Part shown: positions 52,401 through 60,703 of the stretch, one piece after another
Layout of the letters: every line of letters starts with the position of its first letter
How positions within the stretch are numbered: position 1 is the first letter of the stretch
Assembly: GCF_020614375.1 (NCBI RefSeq)
Contig: NZ_CP085327.1
Span: forward strand, 1,290,823 to 1,354,822
Length of the DNA stretch: 64,000 nt
Direction of reading: 5' to 3'
Source: Haladaptatus salinisoli
GTDB taxonomy: Archaea > Halobacteriota > Halobacteria > Halobacteriales > Haladaptataceae
Made by a program: the position numbers and the translations under genes
The notes under the pieces: model-generated
Told to the model about the DNA's origin: nothing
The model's input: the letters and a program-made list of their open reading frames with translations, nothing else
Database searches by the model: none

Positions 52401-53009
52401 TTCCAGTTCTTCCAGCGCGTCCTCTTTCTTCGCGTCGAACTCAGCGACGCCCGCGATTTCGTCGATTATCTCGCGTCGCTCGTAGGGCGTCATGTTGATG
52501 ATGCCGGTCACGTCGCCCTGCATGACGACGTTGTAGCCCTCCGGCGTCACGCCCGCCTGCGCGAGCAGGTCCTGGATGTCGGAGAGGTTGACCGAGCGAC
52601 CGTTCAGGTAGTAGTAGGAGTAGTAGTTGTCCTCGGTCTCCTTCACCCGGCGCTTGATGGTTATCTCGTCCGCGTCGCCGACGTTGTCCGTCCCGGCGGC
52701 GTTGACGATCTGCGACCGGTCTAACGTGCCGTCGGAGTTGTCGAGCACGACTTCGACGGAGGCTTCGAGCGGGCCGTTTCGCTCGGGTTCGCCCTCGTCG
52801 TAGCCGGGGTTGTAGATGAGGTCGGTCAACTTCTCGGCGCGGATGCCCCGCGTTCGAGCGAGGCCGAGCGCGAAGAGGACGCTGTCGATGATGTTGCTCT
52901 TTCCGGAGCCGTTCGGACCGGTGACGACGGTGAAATCCTCGTAGAAGGGGATTTCGGTCTTTCTACCGAAGCTCTTGAACTTGTCGAGGACGAGCGATTT
53001 GATGTGCAT
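49431..53009 (-). CDS. smc: Chromosome segregation ATPase SMC
   Basis: ATP-driven condensin core. The 1192-residue protein has an N-terminal Walker A (VVTGPNGSGKSNIIDSVLFA), coiled coils (about 170-500 and 680-1010) separated by a hinge domain (about 525-660: DGVHGTVAQIGSVGQQYATA, MTGGSTSGSR). The C-terminal head carries the signature LDAMSGGEKSLTALAFIFA and Walker B APFYALDEVDAFLDAVNA. Length is normal for SMC. It is followed by scpA with an 8 bp overlap. A small coiled-coil gene lies 25 bp upstream on the same strand and may share the transcript. Confidence 0.98.
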   Translation of the reverse strand: MHIKSLVLDKFKSFGRKTEIPFYEDFTVVTGPNGSGKSNIIDSVLFALGLARTRGIRAEKLTDLIYNPGYDEGEPERNGPLEASVEVVLDNSDGTLDRSQIVNAAGTDNVGDADEITIKRRVKETEDNYYSYYYLNGRSVNLSDIQDLLAQAGVTPEGYNVVMQGDVTGIINMTPYERREIIDEIAGVAEFDAKKEDALEELEVVKDRVEEAELRIEEKEDRLDQLRDERETALEYQGLRDEKEEYEGYLKAAELEEKRADLTATRDDIDSRKEELVSLQRELDERQGRVVRLEDQLEELNTEIERKGEDEQLAIKSDIEEVKGEIARLEDRIGTAKEKIQDAENRRRQAFVEIDRKQETVDELDGDIRDIKIEKASVKGDIGTKEAELAEIEEEIESVDTEYDEVKADLAEKKAALEEEKSAKNERQREKDRLLDEARRRSNSVNEKQAELDSARERIPELETELQDLADELLKAERNAEQIEDVVADLKSEKRELQSDLDSVEDRLQAKQQEYAELDARAQESGDSSYGRAVSTVLNAEMDGVHGTVAQIGSVGQQYATACETAAGGRMAHVVVDDDNVGQRCIEYLKRRNAGRATFLPITKMRDRGLPSAPNLPGVVDFAYNLIDFDSRYSAVFSYIVGDTLVVEDMETARELMGDFRLVTLSGELVEKSGAMTGGSTSGSRYSFSASGKGQLERVARQINELEDERRSVRESIRDVEGRLDDARDRQSDAADQVRSIENDIERKEDELESVESEIDSLKEDIEELQAERESVDDEMQALESDIAAHEETIADIEDAVAELEAELADSKIPELSSRADDVNEEIDALEDRMDELDGRLNELQLEKQYAEDAIDDLHDDIESAQNRKAEQEELIEELEADIENREETLEEKREAVEELEDELAELKAERSDLKEELQDAKSKRDDQQQQVEAVENRLESLRRSANRLEADVAELREEVGDYDPEEVPDHDEVRENIDRLERRMEALEPVNMLAIDEYDDVESDLADLKERKTTLVEERDGIRERIDSYESQKKATFMDAFDAIDDHFQDIFTRLSAGSGELFLENEDDPFDGGLTMKAQPGDKPVQRLDAMSGGEKSLTALAFIFAIQRYNPAPFYALDEVDAFLDAVNAERVGEMVDELAGDAQFVVVSHRSAMLDRSERAIGVTMQGDNVSSVTGIRLDGEQEVPADD

Positions 53010-53033
53010 GAGTTGCTCGTGGGGAGGGCGGAC

Positions 53034-53264
53034 CTACGCCACGATGATGTCGTCGCTGAGGTCGGATTCACCCTCGTCGTCTTCTATTTCTTCCTTGGAC
53101 TCGTCGGTTTTAGCCTCTTCGGCCTGAGTCGATTCCCGCTCGGCCTCCAACTCTCGCAGTCGCTGATTCGCGTCCACGAGTTCCTCCGTCAGGCCGCGAA
53201 TCGTCGCCTCTAATTCTTCCACCCGCGATTCGAGCGACTCGATTCGGTCGCGCTGGCTCGTCAT
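53034..53264 (-). CDS. Small acidic coiled-coil protein (DUF7518-like)
   Basis: A 76-residue protein, MTSQRDRIESLESRVEELEA..., predicted to be one long coiled coil over residues 5-45, followed by a disordered acidic tail (ESDLSDDIIVA end). Similar proteins stand directly upstream of smc in haloarchaea, as I recall (DUF7518 name from memory). The 25 bp gap to smc on the same strand suggests one operon and a possible link with condensin. Box CCTTTATGAG near 53289-53297 supports leaderless initiation at 53264. Confidence 0.83.
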   Translation of the reverse strand: MTSQRDRIESLESRVEELEATIRGLTEELVDANQRLRELEAERESTQAEEAKTDESKEEIEDDEGESDLSDDIIVA

Positions 53265-53308
53265 ATCACGTATGCGTCACGGTTTCCTCATAAAGGTGCG
53301 TCAGACGC

Positions 53309-53625
53309 TCGGCAGACGCGCGCCGAAACGACGCCGCCCGCGTCGCCGATCTGCTCGCCGAATCGGGCACCGACGCCGTCGTCTCCCGTACGCTCGCGCG
53401 GTCGAGACGGTTCGCCCGGTCGCCGACCGTCACGGACTGGGAGTGACCGTCGAGGGTGACTTCCGCGAGCGTCGGTTGACCGACGGCCCGGTCGAGACCG
53501 TCGGCGAGACGTTCGAGAGCGCCATCGCCGGCGTCTGGGAGGACTGGACGTTCGCGTGGGCGAACGGCGAGTCGAGCCTCGCGGCGCAGGAGCGCGGCGT
53601 TCGGGCCGTCTCCGTAGGCTTTTAA
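53309..53625 (+). pseudogene. Remnant of a histidine-phosphatase family gene
   Basis: In one frame 53309-53386 encodes RNDAARVADLLAESGTDAVV. After a shift at about 53386 the next frame continues with YARAVETVRPVADRHGLGVT, then ERRLTDGPVETVGETFE and WEDWTFAWANGESSLAAQER before a stop. These pieces line up in order with histidine phosphatases (phosphoglycerate mutase-like). The N-terminal RHG catalytic motif and the C-terminal second His segment are gone, and about 4 nt seem missing at the shift. It is a decayed gene. The gatB promoter (CTTTTAACG) uses its last bases. Confidence 0.75.
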
Positions 53626-53650
53626 CGCGTACCGCCCCAATCGACGAACA

Positions 53651-55162
53651 ATGACCGCTCAGGCTGTCCAGGAGGACGAACTCGTTACCGTCATCGGCCT
53701 CGAGATTCACGTCCAACTGGAGACGGACACGAAGATATTCTGCGGCTGTTCGACGAAGCAAGACGACGCGGAGCCGAACACCTACACCTGCCCGGTCTGC
53801 CTCGGGCTTCCGGGGTCGCTCCCGGTGCTGAACGAGGCCGCCGTCGAGTACGCCGTCAAGGTCGGGAAGGCCATCGACGCCGACATCCCCGAGGAGACGC
53901 GCTTCCACCGGAAGAACTACTTCTACCCCGACCTGCCGAAGGGGTTCCAGATAACGCAGTACGACGCCCCCATCTGCCAGGACGGGAAGTTGGAGTTCCG
54001 CCACGAGGGCGAGACGCGAACCGTCGGCATCCACCGCGCTCACCTCGAAGAGGACCCCGGCAGCCTCCGCCACGTCCGCGACGGGAGCGGCGACATCGAA
54101 ACCCGCACCGTCGGCATCGACCGCGCGGATTACACGCTCGTCAACTACAACCGCGCCGGGACGCCCCTGATGGAGATCGTCACGGAACCCGACTTCCGCG
54201 AACCCGGCGAGGCGGTCTCCTTCCTCGAAAAACTCGAGGAGGTGCTGGAGTACCTCGGCGTCTTCGACTCGACGCGGGACGGCAGTCTGCGCGTGGACGC
54301 GAACCTCTCCATCGTCCCCGCCGAGGACATCGCCGACGACGGCACCATCTCCGAGGACGCGGACGCGAACCGAACCGAGGTGAAGAACATCTCCAGTCAC
54401 AAGGGCGCGGAGAGCGCGCTCGCCTACGAGGAGAGCCGCCAGCGCAACCTCATCAGGCGGGGGAAGGCGGTCGAACAGGAGACCCGTCACTTCAACGAGA
54501 CGCACGGTTCGACCGTCTCGATGCGCTCGAAGGAGGCGGAGAAGGACTACCGCTACTTCGCCGAGGCGGACATCCCGCCGCTGCGGGTGAGCGACTGGAA
54601 GGAGAAGCTGGCGATTCCGGAACTGCCGGACGCCCGCCGCGAACGCTTCCGCGAGGAGTACGGACTGAGCGCGGAGGCCGCGAGCAAACTCACGTCGAGC
54701 AAGCAGGTCGCGGACTTCTACGAGGACGTGGCCGAGAAGTTCGACCCCGACCTCGCCGCGACGTGGGTCGCCGACAACCTGCTCGGCGAACTCAACTACC
54801 GCGACATGGAGATCACCGACGTGGAGGGCCGACTGGACGAGTTCACGGCCCTCATCCGCCTCGTCGCCGAGGACGAGATTACGGTCAAGAACGCCGAAGA
54901 AATCGTCCTCCGCGAGATGCTGGACGAGGGCGACGACCCCGAAACCGTCATCGAGCGAGAGGGACTCGGCAAGGCCGACGCGGGCGAAGTCGAGCGGGCG
55001 GTCGAGGAGGCCATCGACGAGAACCCGGACACGGTCGAGGACTATCACGCAGGGGAGGGCGGCGCCATCAACTTCCTCGTCGGGCAGGTCATGCAGAAGA
55101 CCGGCGGGAGCGCGGACCCCGGTTCGGTGAACGGGATGCTCCGAGAGCGACTGGACGAGTAG
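53651..55162 (+). CDS. gatB: Glu-tRNA(Gln)/Asp-tRNA(Asn) amidotransferase subunit B
   Basis: Subunit of the GatCAB complex that amidates mischarged tRNAs. The 503-residue protein opens LVTVIGLEIHVQLETDTKIF and has the Cys pairs CGC and CPVC (zinc site), then PDLPKGFQITQYDAPICQ and NRAGTPLMEIVTEPDFREPG. The C-terminal GatB/Yqey tail domain ends in MLRERLDE. gatA and gatC are not adjacent. The start at 53651 is supported by an A/T box at about 53618-53628. A structured segment of three hairpins follows the stop. Confidence 0.96.
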   Translation: MTAQAVQEDELVTVIGLEIHVQLETDTKIFCGCSTKQDDAEPNTYTCPVCLGLPGSLPVLNEAAVEYAVKVGKAIDADIPEETRFHRKNYFYPDLPKGFQITQYDAPICQDGKLEFRHEGETRTVGIHRAHLEEDPGSLRHVRDGSGDIETRTVGIDRADYTLVNYNRAGTPLMEIVTEPDFREPGEAVSFLEKLEEVLEYLGVFDSTRDGSLRVDANLSIVPAEDIADDGTISEDADANRTEVKNISSHKGAESALAYEESRQRNLIRRGKAVEQETRHFNETHGSTVSMRSKEAEKDYRYFAEADIPPLRVSDWKEKLAIPELPDARRERFREEYGLSAEAASKLTSSKQVADFYEDVAEKFDPDLAATWVADNLLGELNYRDMEITDVEGRLDEFTALIRLVAEDEITVKNAEEIVLREMLDEGDDPETVIEREGLGKADAGEVERAVEEAIDENPDTVEDYHAGEGGAINFLVGQVMQKTGGSADPGSVNGMLRERLDE

Positions 55163-55173
55163 TCGGAATCGAT

Positions 55174-55277
55174 GGAGCGGGCGGGTACCCGACCCGCGCG
55201 AAGCGGTGCTCCGTTTTCGGCCTCGCACTCGGAAGCGAGTTCTCGTCCGTCCGACGGGCAACCAGCTTGCCCGCTCC
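55174..55277 (+). other. Triple-hairpin structured segment behind gatB
   Basis: Three stem-loops lie in a row: GCGGGT/ACCCGC (55181-55197, 5 nt loop), CTCGC/GCGAG (55222-55239) and GGGCAA/TTGCCC (55256-55272, loop CCAGC). The ends can pair instead, as GGAGCGGGC (55174-55182) is the reverse complement of GCCCGCTCC (55269-55277) and G-U pairs extend this to 12 bp. It may be a 3' UTR element, terminator or small RNA. It is not a tRNA: the T-loop and anticodon parts are missing. Confidence 0.5.
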
Positions 55278-55371
55278 GCGACATATTCTACCCACGTATA
55301 TAGTCGATTAATTTATTAATTATTCCATCAGCAAATTATATCGCGTCGTGGATGATCGTAACAAACGCATC

Positions 55372-56082
55372 ATGCCATCACGACGCGATATGCTCAAGAA
55401 GCTCGGCGCGGCGGGAACGGCGGCGGTCGCGGTCTCGGGGCTGTCGGGCTCCGCCGCCGCCGAACCCGGTTCCATCCCGTCGCACTACCTCGCGGAGTAC
55501 CGCGACACGGGTGCCAACTGGGGAATCGACTGGACGTACCTCGCGGGAATCGGCTGGATAGAGACCCACCACGGCCAGTACGAGGCCGGCTGCGATACGT
55601 CGTCCGCGGGGGCGAGAGGACCGATGCAGTTCATGCCCTCGACGTGGGACTACTACGGTCTCGACGGCGACGGCGACGGGTACGCGAACATCTGCGACTA
55701 TCAGGACGCGATTCCGTCCGCCGCCTACTACCTGACCGACAACGGCGCGCCCGAGGACTGGGACGGCGCGCTGTACGCCTACAACCACAGTTGGTCCTAC
55801 GTCAGCGACGTGAAGAACGCCGCGGCGTACTACCGCGACGTTTACGGAAGCGGCGGCGGTGGCGGGTTCGTCGACGGCGACCGGGTGACGCCGACCGTCA
55901 ACCTGAACACGCGGGAGCAGCCGGGGACGGAGTCGCCCGTCGTCGCCACGGTCTCGCCGGGCGAGGTCGGCGAGATCATGAACGGGCCGACGACCGAGGA
56001 CGGCTACACCTGGTGGGGCGTCCACTGGCTCGACCGCAACGTCTGGGGCTGGTCCGTCGAACGCTACCTCACCTACGCGTAA
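55372..56082 (+). CDS. Tat-exported lytic transglycosylase-like protein with SH3 domain
   Basis: A 236-residue protein. It begins MPSRRDMLKKLG, a twin-arginine motif, with cleavage likely after SGSAAA (about residue 30). A lysozyme-fold lytic transglycosylase domain follows (31-155). Glu64 in LAGIGWIETHHG is the probable catalytic acid, and AGARGPMQFMPSTW (79-92) and LYAYNHSWSYVSDV (134-147) are the family motifs. After a Gly stretch comes a bacterial SH3 domain (about 165-236). The known substrate is bacterial murein, which haloarchaea do not make. GTG 55348 is an alternative start, but AATTATATC about 30 bp upstream fits ATG 55372. The upstream region is unusually A/T-rich, a sign of possible transfer. 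Confidence 0.88.
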   Translation: MPSRRDMLKKLGAAGTAAVAVSGLSGSAAAEPGSIPSHYLAEYRDTGANWGIDWTYLAGIGWIETHHGQYEAGCDTSSAGARGPMQFMPSTWDYYGLDGDGDGYANICDYQDAIPSAAYYLTDNGAPEDWDGALYAYNHSWSYVSDVKNAAAYYRDVYGSGGGGGFVDGDRVTPTVNLNTREQPGTESPVVATVSPGEVGEIMNGPTTEDGYTWWGVHWLDRNVWGWSVERYLTYA

Positions 56083-56125
56083 GCGCCCGACGGACTCCAC
56101 GACCGACGAATCGCTTATCGTCGAA

Positions 56126-57553
56126 TCAGTCCGCCGTCGCCGGTTTACGCTCGTCTTCCAGCACGCCTCGTCGCCAGCGACCGAGGCTGAACCAGAGCGC
56201 GCCCACGACGAACGACCCGACGGCCGAGAGCGACCACGACCACCAGAGGCCGCCGACGCCCCACGCCAGTCCCGAGACGACGACCGGCCCGAGCGACAGG
56301 GTCCACTGGTAGGCGAGCAGGAGCGCGACGGGGATGCGGAGCACCCAGCGCGAGAGGAACGAGAGCGACATCGCGACGCCGGTGTCGCCCGCGCCGCGGA
56401 AGCCGCCCTGAATCACCATCAGCCCGCCGAAGAAGGCCAGAAACGGGCCGATGACGTAGAGGAAGTCGACGCCTTCTTCGACCACCGCCGGGTCGTTCGT
56501 GAACACCCGCATCCCCACGGCGGGGAACGCGACCATCAACCCGCCGGCGGCGAAGAGCACGCCCAGCGTGCCGGCGGTCGCCTTCCACGTCACTTCGGCG
56601 GCCCTGTCGGGCGTCTCCGCGCCGAGGTTCTGGCCGACGCCCGTCGCGGCGGCCTGACCGACCGCGCCCGAGACGGTCCACGAGACGGACATCAGCCTGA
56701 CGCCGATACCGTATGCGGCGGTGGGGACCGGCCCGAATCGGGCGACCAGCGCGGCCATCGCCACGGCGGCGAAACTCCGGGCCGCGCCGTCGACGGTCGC
56801 CGGGGAACCGACGGTGACGAGTTTCTTCAACACCGGCCAGTCCGGGCGCAGGTCGTCGAGCCGAAGTCGGATGCCCCAGTCACCGCGAAGGAGCACGTAG
56901 ACGCCGACGATGGCCGCGAACACGCGAGCGACGAGCGTGGCGACCGCCGCGCCGCGAGTGCCCATCTCGGGGAACGGACCGTAACCGAGGATGAGAAACG
57001 GGTCGAGAACGACGTTCATCCCCGCCGAGAGCACCATCAGCCACATCGCGGTTTTGGTGTCGCCCGCGCCGCGGAGGACGGCGCGGAAGACGAAGAAGAG
57101 GAACGTGAACGGGATGGAAAAGAAGAGCACCTCGATGTACCGGAGCGCCTCGCGGAACACCGCACCCTCCGCGCCGACGAGCGAGAGCAGGGGGTATCGA
57201 AAGGCGTAACCGAGCGACGCGAGGACGACGCCGACGAGGACGGTGAGCAGCGTCGTCTGCGCGACGACGTTGTCCGCGGCCCGGTCGTCGCCGGCGCCGA
57301 CGTGCTGCGAGACGAGCGCGACCGACGACGCGGTGAGCCCCATCGCCAGCGAGACGAACAGCCACGACGTCGGGAACATGAGCGAGACCGCGGCGACCGC
57401 GGCGGTGCTGACCTGCCCGACCCAGAACATATCCGCGAGGTTGTAGAACGTCTGGAGGAGGTTGCCGACGACCAGCGGCCACGCGAGGCTCATCAGCTTC
57501 GGCGTGATGGCTCCGTCGGTCATATCGACGCGACTCTCGGCTCGTCGGGACAC
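56126..57553 (-). CDS. MATE family efflux transporter (2)
   Basis: A 475-residue protein with twelve predicted spans. MATE features include TDGAITPKLMSLAWPLVVGN at the start, FYNLADMFWVGQVSTAAVAA, KTAMWLMVLSAGMNVVLDPF and GRFGPVPTAAYGIG-like elements in the second half. It is a paralog of the 45050-46462 MATE. GTG 57553 was chosen because CGTTTAAGA (about 57576-57585) is 28 bp upstream; an ATG ten codons inside is possible. It is convergent with the transglycosylase gene. A role in export of toxic compounds is likely, but the substrate is unknown. Confidence 0.93.
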   Translation of the reverse strand: MSRRAESRVDMTDGAITPKLMSLAWPLVVGNLLQTFYNLADMFWVGQVSTAAVAAVSLMFPTSWLFVSLAMGLTASSVALVSQHVGAGDDRAADNVVAQTTLLTVLVGVVLASLGYAFRYPLLSLVGAEGAVFREALRYIEVLFFSIPFTFLFFVFRAVLRGAGDTKTAMWLMVLSAGMNVVLDPFLILGYGPFPEMGTRGAAVATLVARVFAAIVGVYVLLRGDWGIRLRLDDLRPDWPVLKKLVTVGSPATVDGAARSFAAVAMAALVARFGPVPTAAYGIGVRLMSVSWTVSGAVGQAAATGVGQNLGAETPDRAAEVTWKATAGTLGVLFAAGGLMVAFPAVGMRVFTNDPAVVEEGVDFLYVIGPFLAFFGGLMVIQGGFRGAGDTGVAMSLSFLSRWVLRIPVALLLAYQWTLSLGPVVVSGLAWGVGGLWWSWSLSAVGSFVVGALWFSLGRWRRGVLEDERKPATAD

Positions 57554-57663
57554 GTATCTATCGCCACATTGGTCGACCGATTCTTAAACGCACGTGTTCC
57601 GTCCCCTCCCTGCCGGATTTCCGACCGAGGCGGACGCTCGGCGGTGGGCGGCGAAGCGTCGGT

Positions 57664-58239
57664 TCACTGCCGAAACTCGCGGAGAACGTGCTGAAACTCG
57701 CGGTGGTCGCCGAGGTCGACGGACTCGTCGAGGGTTCGGCGGACGGTCTCGATTTCGGATTCGAGCGCGACGAACTCCTCGCTCTCACGGAGTTCGTCGT
57801 GAGGACGTTCGGCCACCAGGTTCGCGTGAGTCGCGACGAGGGAGTAGTAGCGCGTCAGCCGGTCCGCGTACTCCGCCCGAGCGTGGAGCGCCGTCACCGT
57901 CTCTCGAAGCGTCTCGCCGTCCACGGGTTTCGTGACGTACTCGTCGAACTCCATGTCGATGATGTCGTAGTCGGGTGCCACCGCCGTCGTCATGGCGACC
58001 CGACAGTCGTGTCCGCGGTCGCGAATCGTTTCGAGAACGGTTTCGCCGCCCGCGCCCGGCATCTTTCGGTCGAGCAGCACCACGTCGATGCGCTCCGAAA
58101 GCCGGTCGAGCGTCGTGACCGCTTCGCGTCCGTCGTTGGCTGTGTACGTCCGGAACTCGGAGAGCCACGCTTCGTACAAATCGGTGACTTCGGACTCGTC
58201 GTCCACTATCAGTACGCCAACGTCTCCTGATTCGGTCAT
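57664..58239 (-). CDS. HalX-type response regulator
   Basis: A 191-residue regulator. Its receiver domain (about 6-120) has the acidic pair in VLIVDDESEVTDLYEAWLSE, phosphoacceptor Asp57 in DVVLLDRKMPG and Lys in EYVTKPVDGETLRETV. A C-terminal HalX helical domain (about 125-190: RLTRYYSLVATHANLVAERP) is typical of haloarchaea. There is no classical DNA-binding domain, so the output is probably via protein contacts. ATG 58239 was chosen because the receiver core starts there. It is directly downstream of a histidine kinase on the same strand, 80 bp away, which is a likely cognate pair. Confidence 0.92.
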   Translation of the reverse strand: MTESGDVGVLIVDDESEVTDLYEAWLSEFRTYTANDGREAVTTLDRLSERIDVVLLDRKMPGAGGETVLETIRDRGHDCRVAMTTAVAPDYDIIDMEFDEYVTKPVDGETLRETVTALHARAEYADRLTRYYSLVATHANLVAERPHDELRESEEFVALESEIETVRRTLDESVDLGDHREFQHVLREFRQ

Positions 58240-58319
58240 CGTGCCAGTACCTCGGTGCGGAGATGGGTAACAGCGCCAGTAATATCTTTCCCTCCACACA
58301 TACGACATCTAGAATTTCT

Positions 58320-60536
58320 CTACGCGCGTTCGATACCGGGAGAAACCGCCGGGAACGTGAGCACCGCGACGGTGCCTCGGGGGTCCGCGTCTTCGAACCG
58401 GACGGTTCCGCCGAACTGCTCCATCATCACGTGAACGAAGTAGAGACCGAATCCGACGGACCCCGACGTTTCGGACGTGACGTTACGGTCGAACACCTGC
58501 GACTTCATCTCGTCGGGGATGCCGGGACCGTCGTCCTCGATTTCGACGCGTACGTCGCCGCCCGAGCGACGCGCCCGTATCGCGAGCGAGGGGAAGTCCG
58601 CGTCGTTGTGCTCGATGGCGTTCAGTAGGACGTTCTCCAACACTTCGCCGAGCAGTTCGTTCGCGGAGACGCGCAGGCCGTCCTCGATGTCCGTTCGGAC
58701 GCTGACGTCCGGGTACGTGTTTCGAATCTTCGTCGCCTTCTTCGACAGCGTCTCGGACAGGGAGCGGGTCGTCAGCGACACCGACTCGGAGTTCGTCACG
58801 GTCTCGCTGACGGTCCGCACCTTCTGCGTCAACTGTCCGATATCCTCGCTCCAATCGCGGACGGTTTCGAGGAGCGGTTCCCCCGATTCGTCCACGTGTT
58901 CGTCGAGGAGTCCGAGATTCCCGTTGATGACGGTTATCCCGTTCAGGATGTCGTGGCGGAGGACGCCGTTGAAGAACTCTATCTGCTCGGTTCGCTCCTC
59001 GACCATCGCCTGACTCTCGCGCAGTTCGGCCTCTCGCCGCGCCCGGTCGAGCGCCGTCTCGGTCGTGGTCGCCAGAACGGTGGCGAATCGCCGGTCGTCG
59101 TCGGTGAACGCGCGCTTCTCCACGTCGCTTCCGACGCCGAGAACGCCGTGTTCGCCCAGCGGGAGCAACAGCACGCATCCGACCGGGAAGTCGGCGTACC
59201 GGAGTTCCGAAAGCTCCGCCGAGGTTTCGTGGACGGCGGGAGCGCCGGTCTCGAACGCCTCCCAGACGGGACCGTCGTCGCGGGGCAGAACCATCGAACC
59301 GTCGGTTCTGCGCGCGATGGTCCCCGTCAAGGCGACCGACCGGAGCGCGGTTCCGTCGTCGTTCGGAAAGAGGACGCCGGAATGGGGATGGTCGAGCACG
59401 TCGTCCGCGGTTTCGACGGCGATTTCGGCGATCTCTTCGCGGCGTTCCGCGTCCATGAACCGGCGACTCGCGGATTGAAGCGCGCGGAGCGTCCTTTCTC
59501 GGCGCTTCTGAACGGTTATCTCCCGAAGGACGAGAATTTCGGCGCGGTGGATGCCGTGGTGGTCGCGTATCGCGGTTCGCTGCGGGTCGTACACCGGATT
59601 CTCCGGCACGGCACCGCCGTCCGCTCGAACGGGAGCGGGCGAAAACGGTTCGTCCGCGGACACCGCGTCGAGCAGCCCCGGAACGACGGCTTCGAGGTCG
59701 CGGCCGACGACGTCCGACGACTCGAACAGCGCCTCCGCCGCCGCGTTGTACTCGAGGATTCGACGGTCGTCGACGACGATGACCGGGTCGTCCATCTCGT
59801 CCAGCACGACCTCCGCGGCGAGGGGAGCGACGTCGAGAAAATCGTACCGGAAGAGCGCGAGACCGACGAGGACGCCGCCCCCGGCGAAGGAGACCGGCGT
59901 CAGGGTGAGCACGTAGCGCGGGACGACGAAGGTGAAAAAGACGGCACCGGCGAGCGGGAACAGTCCCGCGAAGACGATGGCCGCCGTCTGTTTTCGATAG
60001 AGGCGGTCGACGCGCATGAGGAACGCGAGGAGGAACGCGAACCCGGTCGCGACGACCACGAACAGGTAGGCGAGGTGGAAGTAGAACGACGGCGGGTGGG
60101 CCACTGACACGACGGTCAGACCGCCCATCGACGCCACGCGGGCGCTCTCGTTCGTGAATCCGTATCCGGGGGTGGCGAGTTCGAAGAGGCTGTAGACGAC
60201 GGGCTCGGCCCAGATGAGCGGAACCGTCCTCGCGGTCAACCAGTCGTCCCGGCCGACGTACTCGAGCGCGAAGGTGAGCCAGAGGAACGGGACGACGGTC
60301 ACGCACACGCCGACGAGCGTCACCCAGAGGACGGCGCGAGGGCGCGTCGAACTCGTAAAGAGGAGAAGCGAGAAGAGACACCAGCCCGCGATGGCGACCG
60401 TCAGCGACGAGAACGACTTCGCACCGGGCACGTCCCGGTTCGACCACGCGTACCGTGCGAGCGCGAACCCGACGCCGCACCCGACCGCGGTTCCCGCGAG
60501 CACGACACCGGCGGGGAACGTGATGGTTTCGAACAT
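58320..60536 (-). CDS. Sensor histidine kinase: 7TM, PAS, GAF, kinase
   Basis: A 738-residue kinase. About 225 N-terminal residues contain seven membrane spans (the 7TM histidine-kinase sensor type, FETITFPAGVVLAGTAVGCG...). Then a PAS domain (VVLDEMDDPVIVVDDRRILE), a GAF-like domain (about 375-520), a dimerisation/phosphoacceptor helix with His in FFNGVLRHDILNGITVING, and an ATPase domain (ENVLLNAIEHNDADF, EDDGPGIP, GSVGFGLYFVHVMMEQF). ATG 60536 was used because CTATATCG at about 60565-60573 is 30 bp upstream. Signals reaching the membrane would be passed to the HalX regulator encoded behind it. Confidence 0.93.
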   Translation of the reverse strand: MFETITFPAGVVLAGTAVGCGVGFALARYAWSNRDVPGAKSFSSLTVAIAGWCLFSLLLFTSSTRPRAVLWVTLVGVCVTVVPFLWLTFALEYVGRDDWLTARTVPLIWAEPVVYSLFELATPGYGFTNESARVASMGGLTVVSVAHPPSFYFHLAYLFVVVATGFAFLLAFLMRVDRLYRKQTAAIVFAGLFPLAGAVFFTFVVPRYVLTLTPVSFAGGGVLVGLALFRYDFLDVAPLAAEVVLDEMDDPVIVVDDRRILEYNAAAEALFESSDVVGRDLEAVVPGLLDAVSADEPFSPAPVRADGGAVPENPVYDPQRTAIRDHHGIHRAEILVLREITVQKRRERTLRALQSASRRFMDAERREEIAEIAVETADDVLDHPHSGVLFPNDDGTALRSVALTGTIARRTDGSMVLPRDDGPVWEAFETGAPAVHETSAELSELRYADFPVGCVLLLPLGEHGVLGVGSDVEKRAFTDDDRRFATVLATTTETALDRARREAELRESQAMVEERTEQIEFFNGVLRHDILNGITVINGNLGLLDEHVDESGEPLLETVRDWSEDIGQLTQKVRTVSETVTNSESVSLTTRSLSETLSKKATKIRNTYPDVSVRTDIEDGLRVSANELLGEVLENVLLNAIEHNDADFPSLAIRARRSGGDVRVEIEDDGPGIPDEMKSQVFDRNVTSETSGSVGFGLYFVHVMMEQFGGTVRFEDADPRGTVAVLTFPAVSPGIERA

Positions 60537-60703
60537 GTCAGAATAGTTCTCGGTACGACGAGATGCGATATAGCCGTTTCTTCCATTATCAGGCCAGATA
60601 ATCGGAAGACGGCGGGGGCGAACGGCGGGAGCCGAACCCCGTCGTTCGCACGCGATTTTCGCTGGCGAAACGTTTACCAGCACGATGACCGTAGCCGAGG
60701 GCG

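Noticed and set aside
55278-55371. A/T-rich stretch as a replication origin
   Set aside because: No ORB-type repeats and no orc1/cdc6 gene nearby. It is more likely the promoter of the transglycosylase gene.
45050-57553. Defence island between the two MATE genes
   Set aside because: The genes between them are condensin, gatB, mtnP and other housekeeping functions; no nuclease, toxin or transposase was found.
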